DNA from: Lysinibacillus sp. BPa_S21
GTDB lineage: Bacteria; Bacillota; Bacilli; Bacillales_A; Planococcaceae
Direction of reading: 5' to 3'
NCBI RefSeq assembly: GCF_023337795.1
Contig: NZ_JALIRS010000014.1
Coordinates: 33,480-97,479 of the forward strand
Length of the DNA: 64,000 nt
The first letter of the stretch is position 1. Every line of letters starts with the position of its first letter. The notes below the pieces were generated by a model. It made no database searches and was not told the origin of the DNA. It saw only the letters and a list, made by a program, of their open reading frames with translations. Of this stretch, positions 35,886 to 44,911 are shown in pieces. The position numbers and the translations under genes are program-made.

Positions 35886-37256
35886 ATGAAACAAACCACT
35901 AGTTTAAAAGAAAAATATGCATTGATATTGAAAATTATCGTTCCCATTTTAGTCACGCAAGTCGCAATTTATCTTATTTCTTTCTTTGATATTTTAATGT
36001 CGAGTCGCTACGGTACCGCAGACTTAGCCGGAGTGTCAATAGGCTCATCTATTTGGATGCCTATTTATATAGGGTTATCTGGAATTCTTCTTGCGATCAC
36101 ACCGATTGTCTCACAACTTGTTGGAGCTAAAAAAGAGATAGAAGCAAAGAAGGCTGTTCAGCAAGGAATCTATGTAGCCATTTTACTAGCGGTACTTATT
36201 TTTATAGTATTACTAGTCGGAATGGATTGGATTCTTGGAAAAATGAATTTAGAAGCATCTGTACATACTATTGCTAAATCATATATTCACGCAATGTGCG
36301 CCGGTCTTTTACCACTCTTTTTATTTTTTGTCATGCGCTGTTTTATCGATGCACTAGGACAAACTCGCGTAACGATGATTATTACTTTACTAACAACGCC
36401 CATTAATATTGTGCTGAATTATATTTTTATTTTTGGCAAGTTTGGTGCACCCGAGCTTGGCGGAATCGGTGCAGGCGTTGCAACAGCGATTACATACTGG
36501 CTAGTTTTCTTTATCACAGTTTGGATTATTGCTAAACGCGTGCCCTTTGAACGCTTCCGCCTATTCCATGACTGGCCAAAATTAGAGTGGCTTCGTTGGA
36601 AGGAAATTTTAATCATTGGTGTTCCGATTGGCATATCCTTATTTGCAGAAACAAGTATTTTTTCTGCTGTGACGATGATGATGAGTAACTTTAGTACAGC
36701 AATTATCGCAGCTCATCAAATTGCTTTAAATTTTACTTCCCTCCTATATATGGTACCTCTTAGTATTTCGATGGGCGTTACGATATTAGTAGGTTTTGAA
36801 ATAGGCGCTGGCAGAATGCACGATGCAAAACTCTATAGCAATTTATGTGTTGGCACCGCGATTTTATTTAGCTTTATTTCAGCTTGTATCCTGTTTATCC
36901 TTCGTGAGCCTGTTGCAAATATGTATACGAACGATGGTAAAGTGCTAGAATACGCCGTTCATTTTTTAATTTACGCCGCCATTTTCCAGCTTTCTGATGC
37001 TATCCAAGCACCTGTACAAGGAGCTTTGCGAGGTTATAAGGATGTTACAATAACCTTTATTATGGCCATCATTTCGTATTGGGTGATCGGCTTGCCTGTC
37101 GGGTATGTAATTGCCACTCATACAAACTTGGGACCTTTTGGTTACTGGATTGGGCTTGTAGCAGGTCTGACAACCGGAGCGATTACTTTATTAATACGTT
37201 TATTACTTGTTCAAAAAAGATATTCTAGGACAACCAAAACAACAATAGCAAACTAG
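35886..37256 (+). CDS. MATE-family multidrug/Na+ exporter
   Basis: 456 residues with about 12 membrane helices. Family signatures include IIVPILVTQVAIYLISFFDI, the L1/2 LSGILLAITPIVSQLVGAKK loop, LGQTRVTMIITLLTTPIN and the symmetry-related second half starting near IGVPIGISLFAETSIF. It exports cationic drugs or metabolites using a Na+ or H+ gradient. AAGGAAG precedes the ATG. Monocistronic with a terminator at 37248. Confidence 0.95.
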   Translation: MKQTTSLKEKYALILKIIVPILVTQVAIYLISFFDILMSSRYGTADLAGVSIGSSIWMPIYIGLSGILLAITPIVSQLVGAKKEIEAKKAVQQGIYVAILLAVLIFIVLLVGMDWILGKMNLEASVHTIAKSYIHAMCAGLLPLFLFFVMRCFIDALGQTRVTMIITLLTTPINIVLNYIFIFGKFGAPELGGIGAGVATAITYWLVFFITVWIIAKRVPFERFRLFHDWPKLEWLRWKEILIIGVPIGISLFAETSIFSAVTMMMSNFSTAIIAAHQIALNFTSLLYMVPLSISMGVTILVGFEIGAGRMHDAKLYSNLCVGTAILFSFISACILFILREPVANMYTNDGKVLEYAVHFLIYAAIFQLSDAIQAPVQGALRGYKDVTITFIMAIISYWVIGLPVGYVIATHTNLGPFGYWIGLVAGLTTGAITLLIRLLLVQKRYSRTTKTTIAN

Positions 37257-37280
37257 ACTTCGTTCTAGTTTGCTTTTTTA
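37248..37280 (+). terminator. Terminator of MATE gene
   Basis: AGCAAACTAG pairs perfectly with CTAGTTTGCT around an ACTTCGTT-type loop, then TTTTTT; it overlaps the stop codon. Confidence 0.9.
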
Positions 37281-37302
37281 TTATAGAAGTAAACTTTTTT
37301 AC

Positions 37303-37350
37303 ATAAAAAAAGATGCCCACTAAGTTTTTTACAACTTAGTAGACATCCTA
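37303..37350 (-). terminator. Terminator of CAP-domain gene
   Basis: On the minus strand GATGTC-ACTAAGTT pairs with AACTTAGT-GGCATC and is followed by TTTTTTT. Confidence 0.85.
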
Positions 37351-37368
37351 TCTTCAATGAAGCTATTA

Positions 37369-38067
37369 TTATTTTTGGATAAATTGTTGTGTCCAGTAGT
37401 TGCCTGATTTCACATAGCCGACACCAATATGCGTAAATTTCTCATTTAAAATATTCGCACGGTGACCAGGTGAATTCATCCAACCTTGTACTACTTCTTG
37501 AGGTGTACGTTGACCCTGTGCAATATTTTCACCTGCACTCTTATACGTAATACCTAAAGCTTTCATTCGATCAAATGGTGAACCGAAAGTTGGGCTTGTG
37601 TGTGAAAAATAGTTTTTAGATTGCATATCTTGTGATTTTTCACGAGCAGCTGCCATCAATTGAGCATCCGTTTTAAAAGGTGCTAAACCAGCTTTTGTAC
37701 GTTCAGCATTCGTTAATTTTACTACCTCTTGCTCAAAAGCATTCACATCTGAAGTAGTTGTTGATGGTGTAGATTGAGTTGGTGCAGTTGTTGTATTATC
37801 TTTTTGAGTTGTTTGTGTATTGTTATTTGTTGCTTGATTATTTTCTGGTGCTTGTGTTTCTTTTGATGGTGCTTGTGTTTGTGGTTGATTTACAAACCAC
37901 TTATGATTTGGCCATTGGTTTGACCATTGATTTGACCATTTATAATTATAAACTTTATTACAGTCTGTAGTTGTGTTCCCCTCTGTAGTATTTGCTGCAG
38001 CGGAAGCCATTTGAATTGGAGCTGCTAATAAAAATGTTGCACAAATTGCAGTTAGTGTTTTTTTCAT
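37369..38067 (-). CDS. Secreted CAP-domain (SCP/PR1-like, YkwD) protein
   Basis: 232 residues from the ATG at 38067 after AGAAGGAGG. Signal peptide MKKTLTAICATFLLAAPIQM with cleavage near ASAAA. A Trp/Asn-rich piece with repeated WSNQW follows, then a long Gln/Thr/Asn/Pro-rich linker (residues ~70-115). The C-terminal CAP domain has VVKLTNAERTKAGLAPF, KSQDMQSKNYFSHTSP (His), GENIAQGQRTPQEVVQGWMN and SPGHRANILN (His). CAP proteins are extracellular and linked to spores or the cell wall in Bacillaceae; the function is unsettled. Confidence 0.92.
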   Translation of the reverse strand: MKKTLTAICATFLLAAPIQMASAAANTTEGNTTTDCNKVYNYKWSNQWSNQWPNHKWFVNQPQTQAPSKETQAPENNQATNNNTQTTQKDNTTTAPTQSTPSTTTSDVNAFEQEVVKLTNAERTKAGLAPFKTDAQLMAAAREKSQDMQSKNYFSHTSPTFGSPFDRMKALGITYKSAGENIAQGQRTPQEVVQGWMNSPGHRANILNEKFTHIGVGYVKSGNYWTQQFIQK

Positions 38068-38432
38068 TTTTGCAATTCCTCCTTCTCTGCAACCAATCGT
38101 AAAGTACAAATTTAATAAATTTCTTGCCAGCATTTGCTAACAACACCATCAGAGAAATAAATTCGCATCAAATAGAGGATTGTTAACAATAATTTTTAGC
38201 AAGTTTCACCAGCCTATGAAATACTTACGTTACAAATAGGGTTGACACCTCTAAAAAACTAGCAACTATTTTCAACATTCTCATAGAAAGTTTCATACAA
38301 AAACAAGTTCCCTCTATTTCACTTATCAAAAAAAATCTGCATTGATTACAACTTTTATAAGACGACAGAAACATTCGTGTCTTACAAGTAGAAATCTGCA
38401 GATTTATATGTCCATATAGAGAAGCCTATTTT
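38068..38432. other. Intergenic region, 0.37 kb
   Basis: Leader and promoter of the CAP-domain gene. I looked for a cyclic-dinucleotide riboswitch, common ahead of wall-associated genes, and saw no recognisable core. No small gene found. Confidence 0.4.
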
Positions 38433-39335
38433 TTAATGAAGACCTATTATGTTTAAGTTACTTACATTTTCACCAATGATAACGAGTTTTGCGGGCATTT
38501 TTACGTACTCTGGAAGCCATTGGACCATGCCATACGCATATTGAAACAGCATGGGATTTTTGATACCTTCAATGGGCACATAGCCTTTCATTCGATATAC
38601 AGTTTCAGGCAATGTACATACCCAATCCTCAAATTGCTCCTGTGTAAAATCAACGTCCTTAAATTCAACTAATCGTGAACCGAGATTCATTGATGCGATT
38701 GGAGCCTTTATAACATCTTGTTGATCCACCTGAGCTGTTGCCTTCAACCCTTCTAATAAATGTAACGGTACTCGCCCATTCGTCGTTTGCAAAATAAAGG
38801 CATGAGGATTAAAGCCTTGTAGCTCATAAACAACCCTTGCCTGCTCTGCCTCTGTTAATAAATCCGTTTTGTTAGCTAGCAATAAATGCGCGTGACGGAT
38901 TTGTTCCATAAATAAAGAGCGTACTTGCGGTGTTAACGTCTCTCGATTTAACCACAGCTTTGAGTCGGCAACCGTGATAATTCCTTTGACATTTAGCTTT
39001 TCCGCAAATAACGGTGAATACACGGCATCTAATGCTTCAACAGGATGTGCAGCACCTGTTGTTTCAATAATTAGGACATCAAAGTCACTATCTAATAGAA
39101 GAGATTGAATTTGTGCCTCTGTTTTTTCGGCGCCAGAACAGCAAATGCAACCCTCTAGCATTTCCTTGAGTGGAATATCCTTTTCCACAGCCTGTGAGTC
39201 AAATGGTAGCTTGCCAAGCTCATTCATAATGACTGCAGGCTTTAAATTTTTTTCTTTTAATTGTCGAATAACATCTGTTAGCATGGATGTTTTCCCGCTA
39301 CCTAAAAAGCCACTAAATAAGTATACGTCCTTCAT
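38433..39335 (-). CDS. CobW/COG0523-family GTPase (metal chaperone)
   Basis: 300 residues from the ATG at 39335, after TGGAGG. P-loop FSGFLGSGKTSML; the metal-binding C-x-C-C motif GCICCSG, which is the hallmark of COG0523; Walker B-like VLIIETTGAAHPVEAL; guanine specificity in LLANKTDLL. The C-terminal CobW_C domain starts near FVDFTQEQFEDWV. Members deliver zinc or cobalt to client enzymes, often under Zur. I see no Zur box by eye. Confidence 0.92.
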   Translation of the reverse strand: MKDVYLFSGFLGSGKTSMLTDVIRQLKEKNLKPAVIMNELGKLPFDSQAVEKDIPLKEMLEGCICCSGAEKTEAQIQSLLLDSDFDVLIIETTGAAHPVEALDAVYSPLFAEKLNVKGIITVADSKLWLNRETLTPQVRSLFMEQIRHAHLLLANKTDLLTEAEQARVVYELQGFNPHAFILQTTNGRVPLHLLEGLKATAQVDQQDVIKAPIASMNLGSRLVEFKDVDFTQEQFEDWVCTLPETVYRMKGYVPIEGIKNPMLFQYAYGMVQWLPEYVKMPAKLVIIGENVSNLNIIGLH

Positions 39336-39354
39336 ATTTATTACCTCCATATAA

Positions 39355-39405
39355 AAAGCTGTCGCAAAAGGCCATTAGAGACGCCTGATGCAACAGCTAC
39401 TTTGT
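39355..39405 (-). terminator. Terminator-like hairpin between ctp and cobW-like genes
   Basis: AGCTGTTGC pairs with GCGACAGCT over a long loop and is followed by TTTTATAT on the minus strand. It ends the protease transcript. Confidence 0.6.
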
Positions 39406-39415
39406 TAGTTTGAGT

Positions 39416-40921
39416 TTACTCTGTTTTTGCTGGTGTACTCGTAAGCAGTTCTTTTGCTTTTAACAATTGAGGATCCTCTGCTTTTATTTTAGCACGTAAT
39501 GCTTCCATTAAAGCATACGTTGTATCGCCAGTTAAAACACCAGTTTCTTCTAGTTTATTTGCAGCTTGCAGTTTTTTCACTGCACGTTCTGTATTTTGAT
39601 CAAAAATACCGTCTACCTTCCCAGGCTCATATCCTAGAACTTCTAGCATCTCTTGTGCCGCTTTTACAGAGTTTGACTGCACGCCCGTTTTCATTTCAAT
39701 TGATGGATCTAAATAAGGTAATGATGCATAAGATGGGTATGACACTTTAACATCTGGAGCTATACCTTTTTCATGAATCCAGTTACCATTTGGTGTTAGC
39801 CATTTAGCTGTTGTAAATTTAAGGTTAGAGCCATCTTTTAATGGCGTGATATTTTGCACTGTACCTTTACCAAACGAAGTTTCACCCACAATTTTAGCAC
39901 CGGCAGATTCTTTTAGTGCACCTGCTAATATTTCAGAAGCAGAAGCACTACCACTATCGACTAGCACTGTCACTGGAACATTATATTTTTTACCAGCAGT
40001 AGCTTTTGTAATTTCCGGCTCTCCGTTTTTTTGTTGCACTTGTACAATCGGTTTACCTTCCGGAACAAATAAATTCGAAATTTCGATTGCGTCAGTTAAG
40101 AAGCCACCCGGATTTTGTCGTACATCTAATACGATACCTTTTAAGTCTTTACCTTCGTAGTCAGAAAGAATTTTTTCAAATTCTTTTGCTGTATTTTCAC
40201 TAAATGACGTAATTTGGATATGGGCGATACCGTCTTTAAGCATTTCCCCGTAAACCGTTTCAACCGGAATTTCATCACGGACAATCGTCATATTAAGAGG
40301 TTCAGCATTTCCTTCTCGTTTCACGGTTAATTTTACAGGTGTTCCCTTTTCACCACGAATACGTGCAACCGCTTCAGATGCACTTAACCCATGGATACTT
40401 TTCCCATCAACAGTTAAGATAATATCTTTCGGTAATAGCCCAGCCTTTTCAGCGGGTGAATTTTTAATAGGTGACACAACTGTAATAGCACCGTTACGCT
40501 CTTGTATTTCCGCACCAATTCCTTGGAAACTAGAAGATAAAGTAGAATTTAATTGATCTGCTTCTTCCTTCACTAAGAAATCAGAATACGGATCACCTAA
40601 AGCGTCAAACATACCATTAATAGCACCATCGACCACTTTCGCATCGTCGATATCTTTGTAATAGTTTTTTTTAAGCAAATCATAGGCTTCGTACAATTTT
40701 GAAAATTCCGGACGTCCTTTCGGTACTTTCACTTCAACTGCTTTCTTATCTCCGAATGTTAACGCAAATATCGTTAAGCCTGCCGTAATAAGGATTGTAA
40801 AGAACATCAGCATGATAAATTTAAACGGTTTCATTTGTATAAAACGTCCTGCTGGTTTGACCCCAGCAGGTGGTGTTTGTTCTGGCTGCTGTTCGATACT
40901 ATCTTTTTTCTGTTCATCCAT
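39416..40921 (-). CDS. Carboxyl-terminal processing protease (S41, CtpA/CtpB-type)
   Basis: 501 residues from the ATG at 40921. Cytoplasmic N-terminus, one membrane helix (FIMLMFFTILITAGLTIFAL, ~35-55), PDZ domain (~100-185, IKNSPAEKAGLLPKDIILTVDG), then the S41 core with catalytic Ser in DSGSASASEIL and Lys in GETSFGKGTVQ. The C-terminus is a peptidoglycan-binding domain (VQSNSVKAAQEMLEVLGYE, GIFDQNTERAVKKLQ). B. subtilis CtpB cleaves SpoIVFA to activate pro-sigma-K processing, but CtpA is similar, so the role in sporulation is possible, not proven. Confidence 0.93.
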   Translation of the reverse strand: MDEQKKDSIEQQPEQTPPAGVKPAGRFIQMKPFKFIMLMFFTILITAGLTIFALTFGDKKAVEVKVPKGRPEFSKLYEAYDLLKKNYYKDIDDAKVVDGAINGMFDALGDPYSDFLVKEEADQLNSTLSSSFQGIGAEIQERNGAITVVSPIKNSPAEKAGLLPKDIILTVDGKSIHGLSASEAVARIRGEKGTPVKLTVKREGNAEPLNMTIVRDEIPVETVYGEMLKDGIAHIQITSFSENTAKEFEKILSDYEGKDLKGIVLDVRQNPGGFLTDAIEISNLFVPEGKPIVQVQQKNGEPEITKATAGKKYNVPVTVLVDSGSASASEILAGALKESAGAKIVGETSFGKGTVQNITPLKDGSNLKFTTAKWLTPNGNWIHEKGIAPDVKVSYPSYASLPYLDPSIEMKTGVQSNSVKAAQEMLEVLGYEPGKVDGIFDQNTERAVKKLQAANKLEETGVLTGDTTYALMEALRAKIKAEDPQLLKAKELLTSTPAKTE

Positions 40922-41132
40922 CTTGATTGTCACCACTCTCATATACACTAACTTGTTGTCACACTATTACCATCTTAACAGGTTATAGGGAAGACGAAAA
41001 GAAAAAGACTGTCAAAATTTCACGACAAATCTTGTCCTACAACAATCTTCCTAAAATCCAGCATTTCTTAAACATTTTATTGTTAAGTACATTATTCTAT
41101 GTAGATGTGATTGCCTTAGATTTTGTAAAAGT

Positions 41133-41172
41133 AAAGGTACCTTTGAAGCACTTTTCTAAAGGCACCTTTATG
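41133..41172. terminator. Hairpin in the ctp-amidase gap
   Basis: AAAGGT-A-CCTTT pairs with AAAGG-C-ACCTTT around a 14-base loop. Both sides are AT-rich. It may end a transcript entering from either side. Confidence 0.5.
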
Positions 41173-41272
41173 ATCTGCTAAGTTGAAGGTATATAATGGT
41201 ACTGCTTTTCTATTTTACCCGTTTCATCCATGCAGTCAACTAAAATCCTCAAGTATATTAGAAATTAACTTC

Positions 41273-42007
41273 TTATGCATCTTTAATATACGTAACTTGC
41301 GCCAATTTAGCATTTTTTATTTTAATCTCTGCATTTTTTGCTGCATTAATCCCTGTAAAAGTGCCTGTTTTTATTCGATAATATGGATCATCCTTCTCAA
41401 TATAAACAAGCCAGCCAAATGATTTTTTCATCACCTGCGCTGCACTTTCCGCTGCTTTAAGCGTACTATACGTTCCGGTTAAAATACGATACTTGCGCGT
41501 TTCTACTGGAGGAATTTGAACATCTCCAGCTTTTTTAACCATGTCCATGAATTGAGTCCAAGATACTTTTCCAGCCCGTATATTACGGGGGCAATTTTTC
41601 CCACTAAAATGATTGTGTTGCACAATATTTTGAACTGTAATTTTTTCATCTTTTATAATTTTTGCGATAAGACTAGCCGCATTTTCGACAGCTTTTAAAT
41701 AATTCCCATCACTATTTACGCAAATTTCCACTTGAATACCTTGGCTATTTCCGACATAAGTCCCTGTCGCCCAACACTCCCAAAAATGTTCAAATGATTG
41801 TACAGCTTCCTGATCATCTACTTGCCAATGCCAGCTAGCTTCCCTACTGTTGCCGTTTATCTGTAGACGAGCATGAGCGTCAGCATCAGCTCCAACGCTA
41901 GTATTATCCGTTTCATGAACGACAAGATATTTTTTTGCATTATTTTTACCATTTGTCATTTTTAATGCTTGCGAAGTTGGCACTAGTTTTTGGCGAATTG
42001 TTACCAA
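41273..42007 (-). CDS. N-acetylmuramoyl-L-alanine amidase (Amidase_2, CwlA-like) with SPOR-like tail
   Basis: 244 residues starting with TTG at 42007, with GGAGGG upstream. Amidase_2 zinc fold: KKYLVVHETDNTSVGADADA, where the first His is a zinc ligand, ASWHWQVDDQEAVQSF, and VQHNHFSGKNCPRNI with the second His and Cys ligand. The C-terminal ~75 residues form an SPOR-like repeat (KYRILTGTYSTLKAAESAAQ and YYRIKTGTFTGINAAKNAE) for binding denuded peptidoglycan. It cleaves the MurNAc-L-Ala bond. No signal peptide, like phage-type or CwlA amidases, so the export route is unclear. Confidence 0.92.
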   Translation of the reverse strand: MVTIRQKLVPTSQALKMTNGKNNAKKYLVVHETDNTSVGADADAHARLQINGNSREASWHWQVDDQEAVQSFEHFWECWATGTYVGNSQGIQVEICVNSDGNYLKAVENAASLIAKIIKDEKITVQNIVQHNHFSGKNCPRNIRAGKVSWTQFMDMVKKAGDVQIPPVETRKYRILTGTYSTLKAAESAAQVMKKSFGWLVYIEKDDPYYRIKTGTFTGINAAKNAEIKIKNAKLAQVTYIKDA

Positions 42008-42216
42008 AGGTTTACCCTCCTTCCTTTTGTCATATAAAAAAACCTATCATTGACCTTGTAATCAAACGATTTTTTCATACAAGAATCAAAGATAAATATT
42101 TATTTCTCTCTATAATATGACCCTTTGGTAACTTCTTTCTATGTCTTTATAAGCATTAATCCCCACAGTTTTCTAACAAAATCCATATAAGTTTGTTTAC
42201 TTTATACGGTGTATTT

Positions 42217-42981
42217 TTACATAATTGCTTTTATTTTTTTAAATACAGAGTGTATTGTTAGTCGATGAAAAGTAAGAAGTTGCCCCTTATAAATAACAGA
42301 AAAAATACCGTAAGGGGTTGGTGATAGTTCCATCAACTCTTCTCTATCTTTAAGTTCAATAAGTTCAACTGGTATAGTCAATTTATTTGCAGCAGCTATA
42401 ATATTTTCAGTTGCAATTTCAACATATGGACATTGGAATGAACGTAAAACCGTTAAGCCGTTAAATTTTTTTAATCTTTCTTCCCAATCATTCGGAAAAT
42501 ATGGTTGTTCGGCTTCGCTGCTTAAAGAGTAAACAAGTAATTCAAAATCATATGGTGCTGTATCAATAAGTTGAAAACCATTATTCAAAAAAATCTCTTT
42601 ACTTGGCGCCCAAGACGTTTTTGAATTTGTAATGACAACAATACCTTTTTTGCTTGTTTTTTTTGCATCCTCTATACATTTACTCAATAATCGTGTGCCG
42701 TACCCTTTCCCAACTTCACTTACCCATAAACAATGAATCACTAAATAACCATCCGCATGAACCACTCTAGATGAAAATTCAGCTTCTGTATATTCAATAA
42801 ACCCTACTTGTTTTTTATTGTCGATTACTTGCACATATTTCAAGCCCTCTTCAAATCTATTGTTCAGCCATTTGTTCTTATTTAAATATCCGCTTGATTT
42901 CTTCTTACTCCTAAGACAAAAACTCCCCATTCCCTCTATAAGTTCATTATTATATTCTACTAATTCAACATTACACGACAA
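42217..42981 (-). CDS. GNAT acetyltransferase with YoaP-type C-terminal domain
   Basis: 254 residues starting with TTG at 42981 after GGGGGGATAG. N-terminal GNAT domain with acetyl-CoA loop SEVGKGYGTRLLSKCIED. The C-terminal part has a thioredoxin-like start, GLTVLRSFQCPYVEIATENI, where a C-P-Y motif replaces C-x-x-C, and SPTPYGIFSVIYKGQLLTFH, as I remember from B. subtilis YoaP. The substrate is unknown. Convergent with nothing close. Confidence 0.85.
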   Translation of the reverse strand: MSCNVELVEYNNELIEGMGSFCLRSKKKSSGYLNKNKWLNNRFEEGLKYVQVIDNKKQVGFIEYTEAEFSSRVVHADGYLVIHCLWVSEVGKGYGTRLLSKCIEDAKKTSKKGIVVITNSKTSWAPSKEIFLNNGFQLIDTAPYDFELLVYSLSSEAEQPYFPNDWEERLKKFNGLTVLRSFQCPYVEIATENIIAAANKLTIPVELIELKDREELMELSPTPYGIFSVIYKGQLLTFHRLTIHSVFKKIKAIM

Positions 42982-43049
42982 TACTATCCCCCCCTATTCA
43001 TTAGGGTGATTATACCCCTTTTTGAATTATAAATATAACGTATGGTTGA

Positions 43050-43160
43050 TTTCCGTTCCGACTGAGCGCTTCGTAGCTGACGCTTCGCTTTCGCACAGAT
43101 AGAACATTGCCCCCTGCAGCTTAGCTTTCGCTACAGAGCAAAGCTTCCTGGGGGCGTCAG
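43050..43160. repeat. Dispersed intergenic repeat, copy 3
   Basis: Contains GTAGCTGACGCTTCG, CTTTCGCACAG and a hairpin GCCCCC...GGGGGC (about 43109-43155) with an inner AGCTTAGCTTTCGCTACAG. The first words match copies at 31.2 and 35.8 kb. The whole 42,982-43,372 gap holds no gene. Confidence 0.6.
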
Positions 43161-43224
43161 TCTCCACTACAATCAACAAATCTTCATAGTATTTGTACTA
43201 TTAAAAATCATTCCTAGAAAACAA

Positions 43225-43260
43225 AAAAATCAGGCTATTTACATCTTTAGCCTGATTTCA
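43225..43260 (-). terminator. Terminator downstream of deacetylase gene
   Basis: AAATCAGGCTA pairs with TAGCCTGATTT and is followed by TTTTTTG on the minus strand. Confidence 0.85.
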
Positions 43261-43372
43261 ATATGAAAAATAATTTATAAATTTTTAACAATTATTTTTT
43301 TGAAATTTTGAAATATAGCACAAAAAAACAATGTAAAAGTACAAATTTTTTTATTTTAAATAATATGGAAAT

Positions 43373-44113
43373 TTATTTGTTTTTGACTTTTTTCCTCTGC
43401 GCTTCGAGTAATTCAGAAACTGTGACAAATCGATATCCTTGCCTTTCAAGTTCAGGAATTATTTTTTCCATCGCTTGCACAGTTTGATGACGGTTTCCGC
43501 CTCCATCATGAAAAAGAACGATATTTCCTTCTTTGACACCGTTTAGCACAGTGTTAACAATTCTAGTAGTTCCTGGACTTCTCCAATCTAAAGTATCTAA
43601 ATGCCATGACCACATAACAACTTTATAGCCTTCTTTAGCAATCGCTTCAATCATTGCATCTGAATACTGCCCTTCTACTGGGCGAAATAAAGTAGGCTTA
43701 AATCCTGTGATGTTCTGAATGACGTCATTCGTTTGATTTATTTCCTTTAGTAAATTCGGAACATTCGTCCTTAAAGGATGCGAAAATGTATGGTTGGCTA
43801 GTTCATGACCTTCCTTATACATTCTTGATATTACCTCTGGATTCTTTTGCGCATTTTGACCAACAATAAAAAAAGTAGCTTTCGCATTATATTTGGCTAA
43901 TAAATCTAAAATCTGAGATGTGTACTTCCGATGTGGTCCATCATCGAAAGTAAGGGCAACAATTTTTTCATCCGTATTGATCTCCCAGACAATTTGCCCC
44001 GCTTCTTCATAATACTTCCTTCCTTTATTTTCATATTTCTCTGCACCGACTTTCACATTAAAAAAGGAGACAGCTAAAAGGCAAATAGGTAATAAAAACA
44101 GGAGTTTTTTCAA
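43373..44113 (-). CDS. Exported polysaccharide deacetylase (NodB domain)
   Basis: 246 residues with a signal peptide (MKKLLFLLPICLLAVSFFNV). NodB motifs in order: motif 1 VALTFDDGPH (catalytic Asp and metal Asp), motif 2 HELANHTFSHP (two metal His), motif 3 FRPVEGQYSD, motif 4 MWSWHLDTLDW and motif 5 IVLFHDGGGNRHQT. It probably removes N-acetyl groups from peptidoglycan or chitin-like polymers. Motif 3 has Val-Glu where Pro-x-Gly is usual, a small deviation. Monocistronic. Confidence 0.95.
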   Translation of the reverse strand: MKKLLFLLPICLLAVSFFNVKVGAEKYENKGRKYYEEAGQIVWEINTDEKIVALTFDDGPHRKYTSQILDLLAKYNAKATFFIVGQNAQKNPEVISRMYKEGHELANHTFSHPLRTNVPNLLKEINQTNDVIQNITGFKPTLFRPVEGQYSDAMIEAIAKEGYKVVMWSWHLDTLDWRSPGTTRIVNTVLNGVKEGNIVLFHDGGGNRHQTVQAMEKIIPELERQGYRFVTVSELLEAQRKKVKNK

Positions 44114-44243
44114 ATTTTCACTTCCTCAAATAAAATATTTAGTACCTTATTATTTGAGGAATGCTAAAAAAAATGCTCTTTTTTGATTTTTTTGTTACGG
44201 TGAGTTCTTTAAATCAAATTGTCATTAAAGGTTGTCCTTTTAC

Positions 44244-44726
44244 CTACTTATAAAAACTTAAATAATAGTCAATTAATTTAATGACTTCGTATATTTTTTT
44301 ATATTCTTTTTCTATTTTATAAGAAATAAACAATACAGCTAAATTAAAACTCAAAACTGCTATAGCAACGATTTGGACAAGTGAGATTCCAGTCATCAAT
44401 TTAATATTGATTGCTGAGGCAATTATTGTGATCAATGATAAAATTACACCACACAATGTAATATAAATCGGCTTAGATCGAATAATTTCATTTGCTTGCA
44501 ATTTCAAAACATCTAGTAAATATCGAATTTCTTTCAATTTATATTGTTGATCAAAAATCACGAAATATGACATATAAACATCGTTTGTTATATTTTCATT
44601 CAGTATATTTTTATGAATTTTTCTCACTAATCGATCACAAAAATCTTTATCTAATGCTTTTTCAGGTATGAATAGTTCCTCTTTATTTTCAAAAACATTT
44701 GTGCCGGGATGCTTCAAACCCCTCAT
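44244..44726 (-). CDS. Hypothetical two-helix membrane protein
   Basis: 160 residues. A charged N-terminal half (EKALDKDFCDRLVRKIHKNI) then two membrane helices (ITLCGVILSLITIIASAINI and LVQIVAIAVLSFNLAVLFI) and a basic tail. The start is uncertain: the ATG at 44726 abuts GAGAGG, leaving almost no spacing. I do not recognise the family. Confidence 0.5.
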   Translation of the reverse strand: MRGLKHPGTNVFENKEELFIPEKALDKDFCDRLVRKIHKNILNENITNDVYMSYFVIFDQQYKLKEIRYLLDVLKLQANEIIRSKPIYITLCGVILSLITIIASAINIKLMTGISLVQIVAIAVLSFNLAVLFISYKIEKEYKKIYEVIKLIDYYLSFYK

Positions 44727-44911
44727 CCTCTCATACTGGTTTACCTGATTTAATGACCTTATTAAGAATAGAAAACTCTTTTATAGTCAAAACATAGTCA
44801 CCCAAATTTTTCAGATATTTAAATTATATGAAGGGATGGAAAGGTAGTATGTTATTTTGGGTGAAATTTTATTGTAAGTTTAATAACTGCAGGAAACATA
44901 CATAAAGTTCC

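Noticed and set aside
38068..38432. Possible c-di-AMP or c-di-GMP riboswitch before the CAP-domain gene
   Set aside because: I could not find the conserved core of either class on the minus strand.
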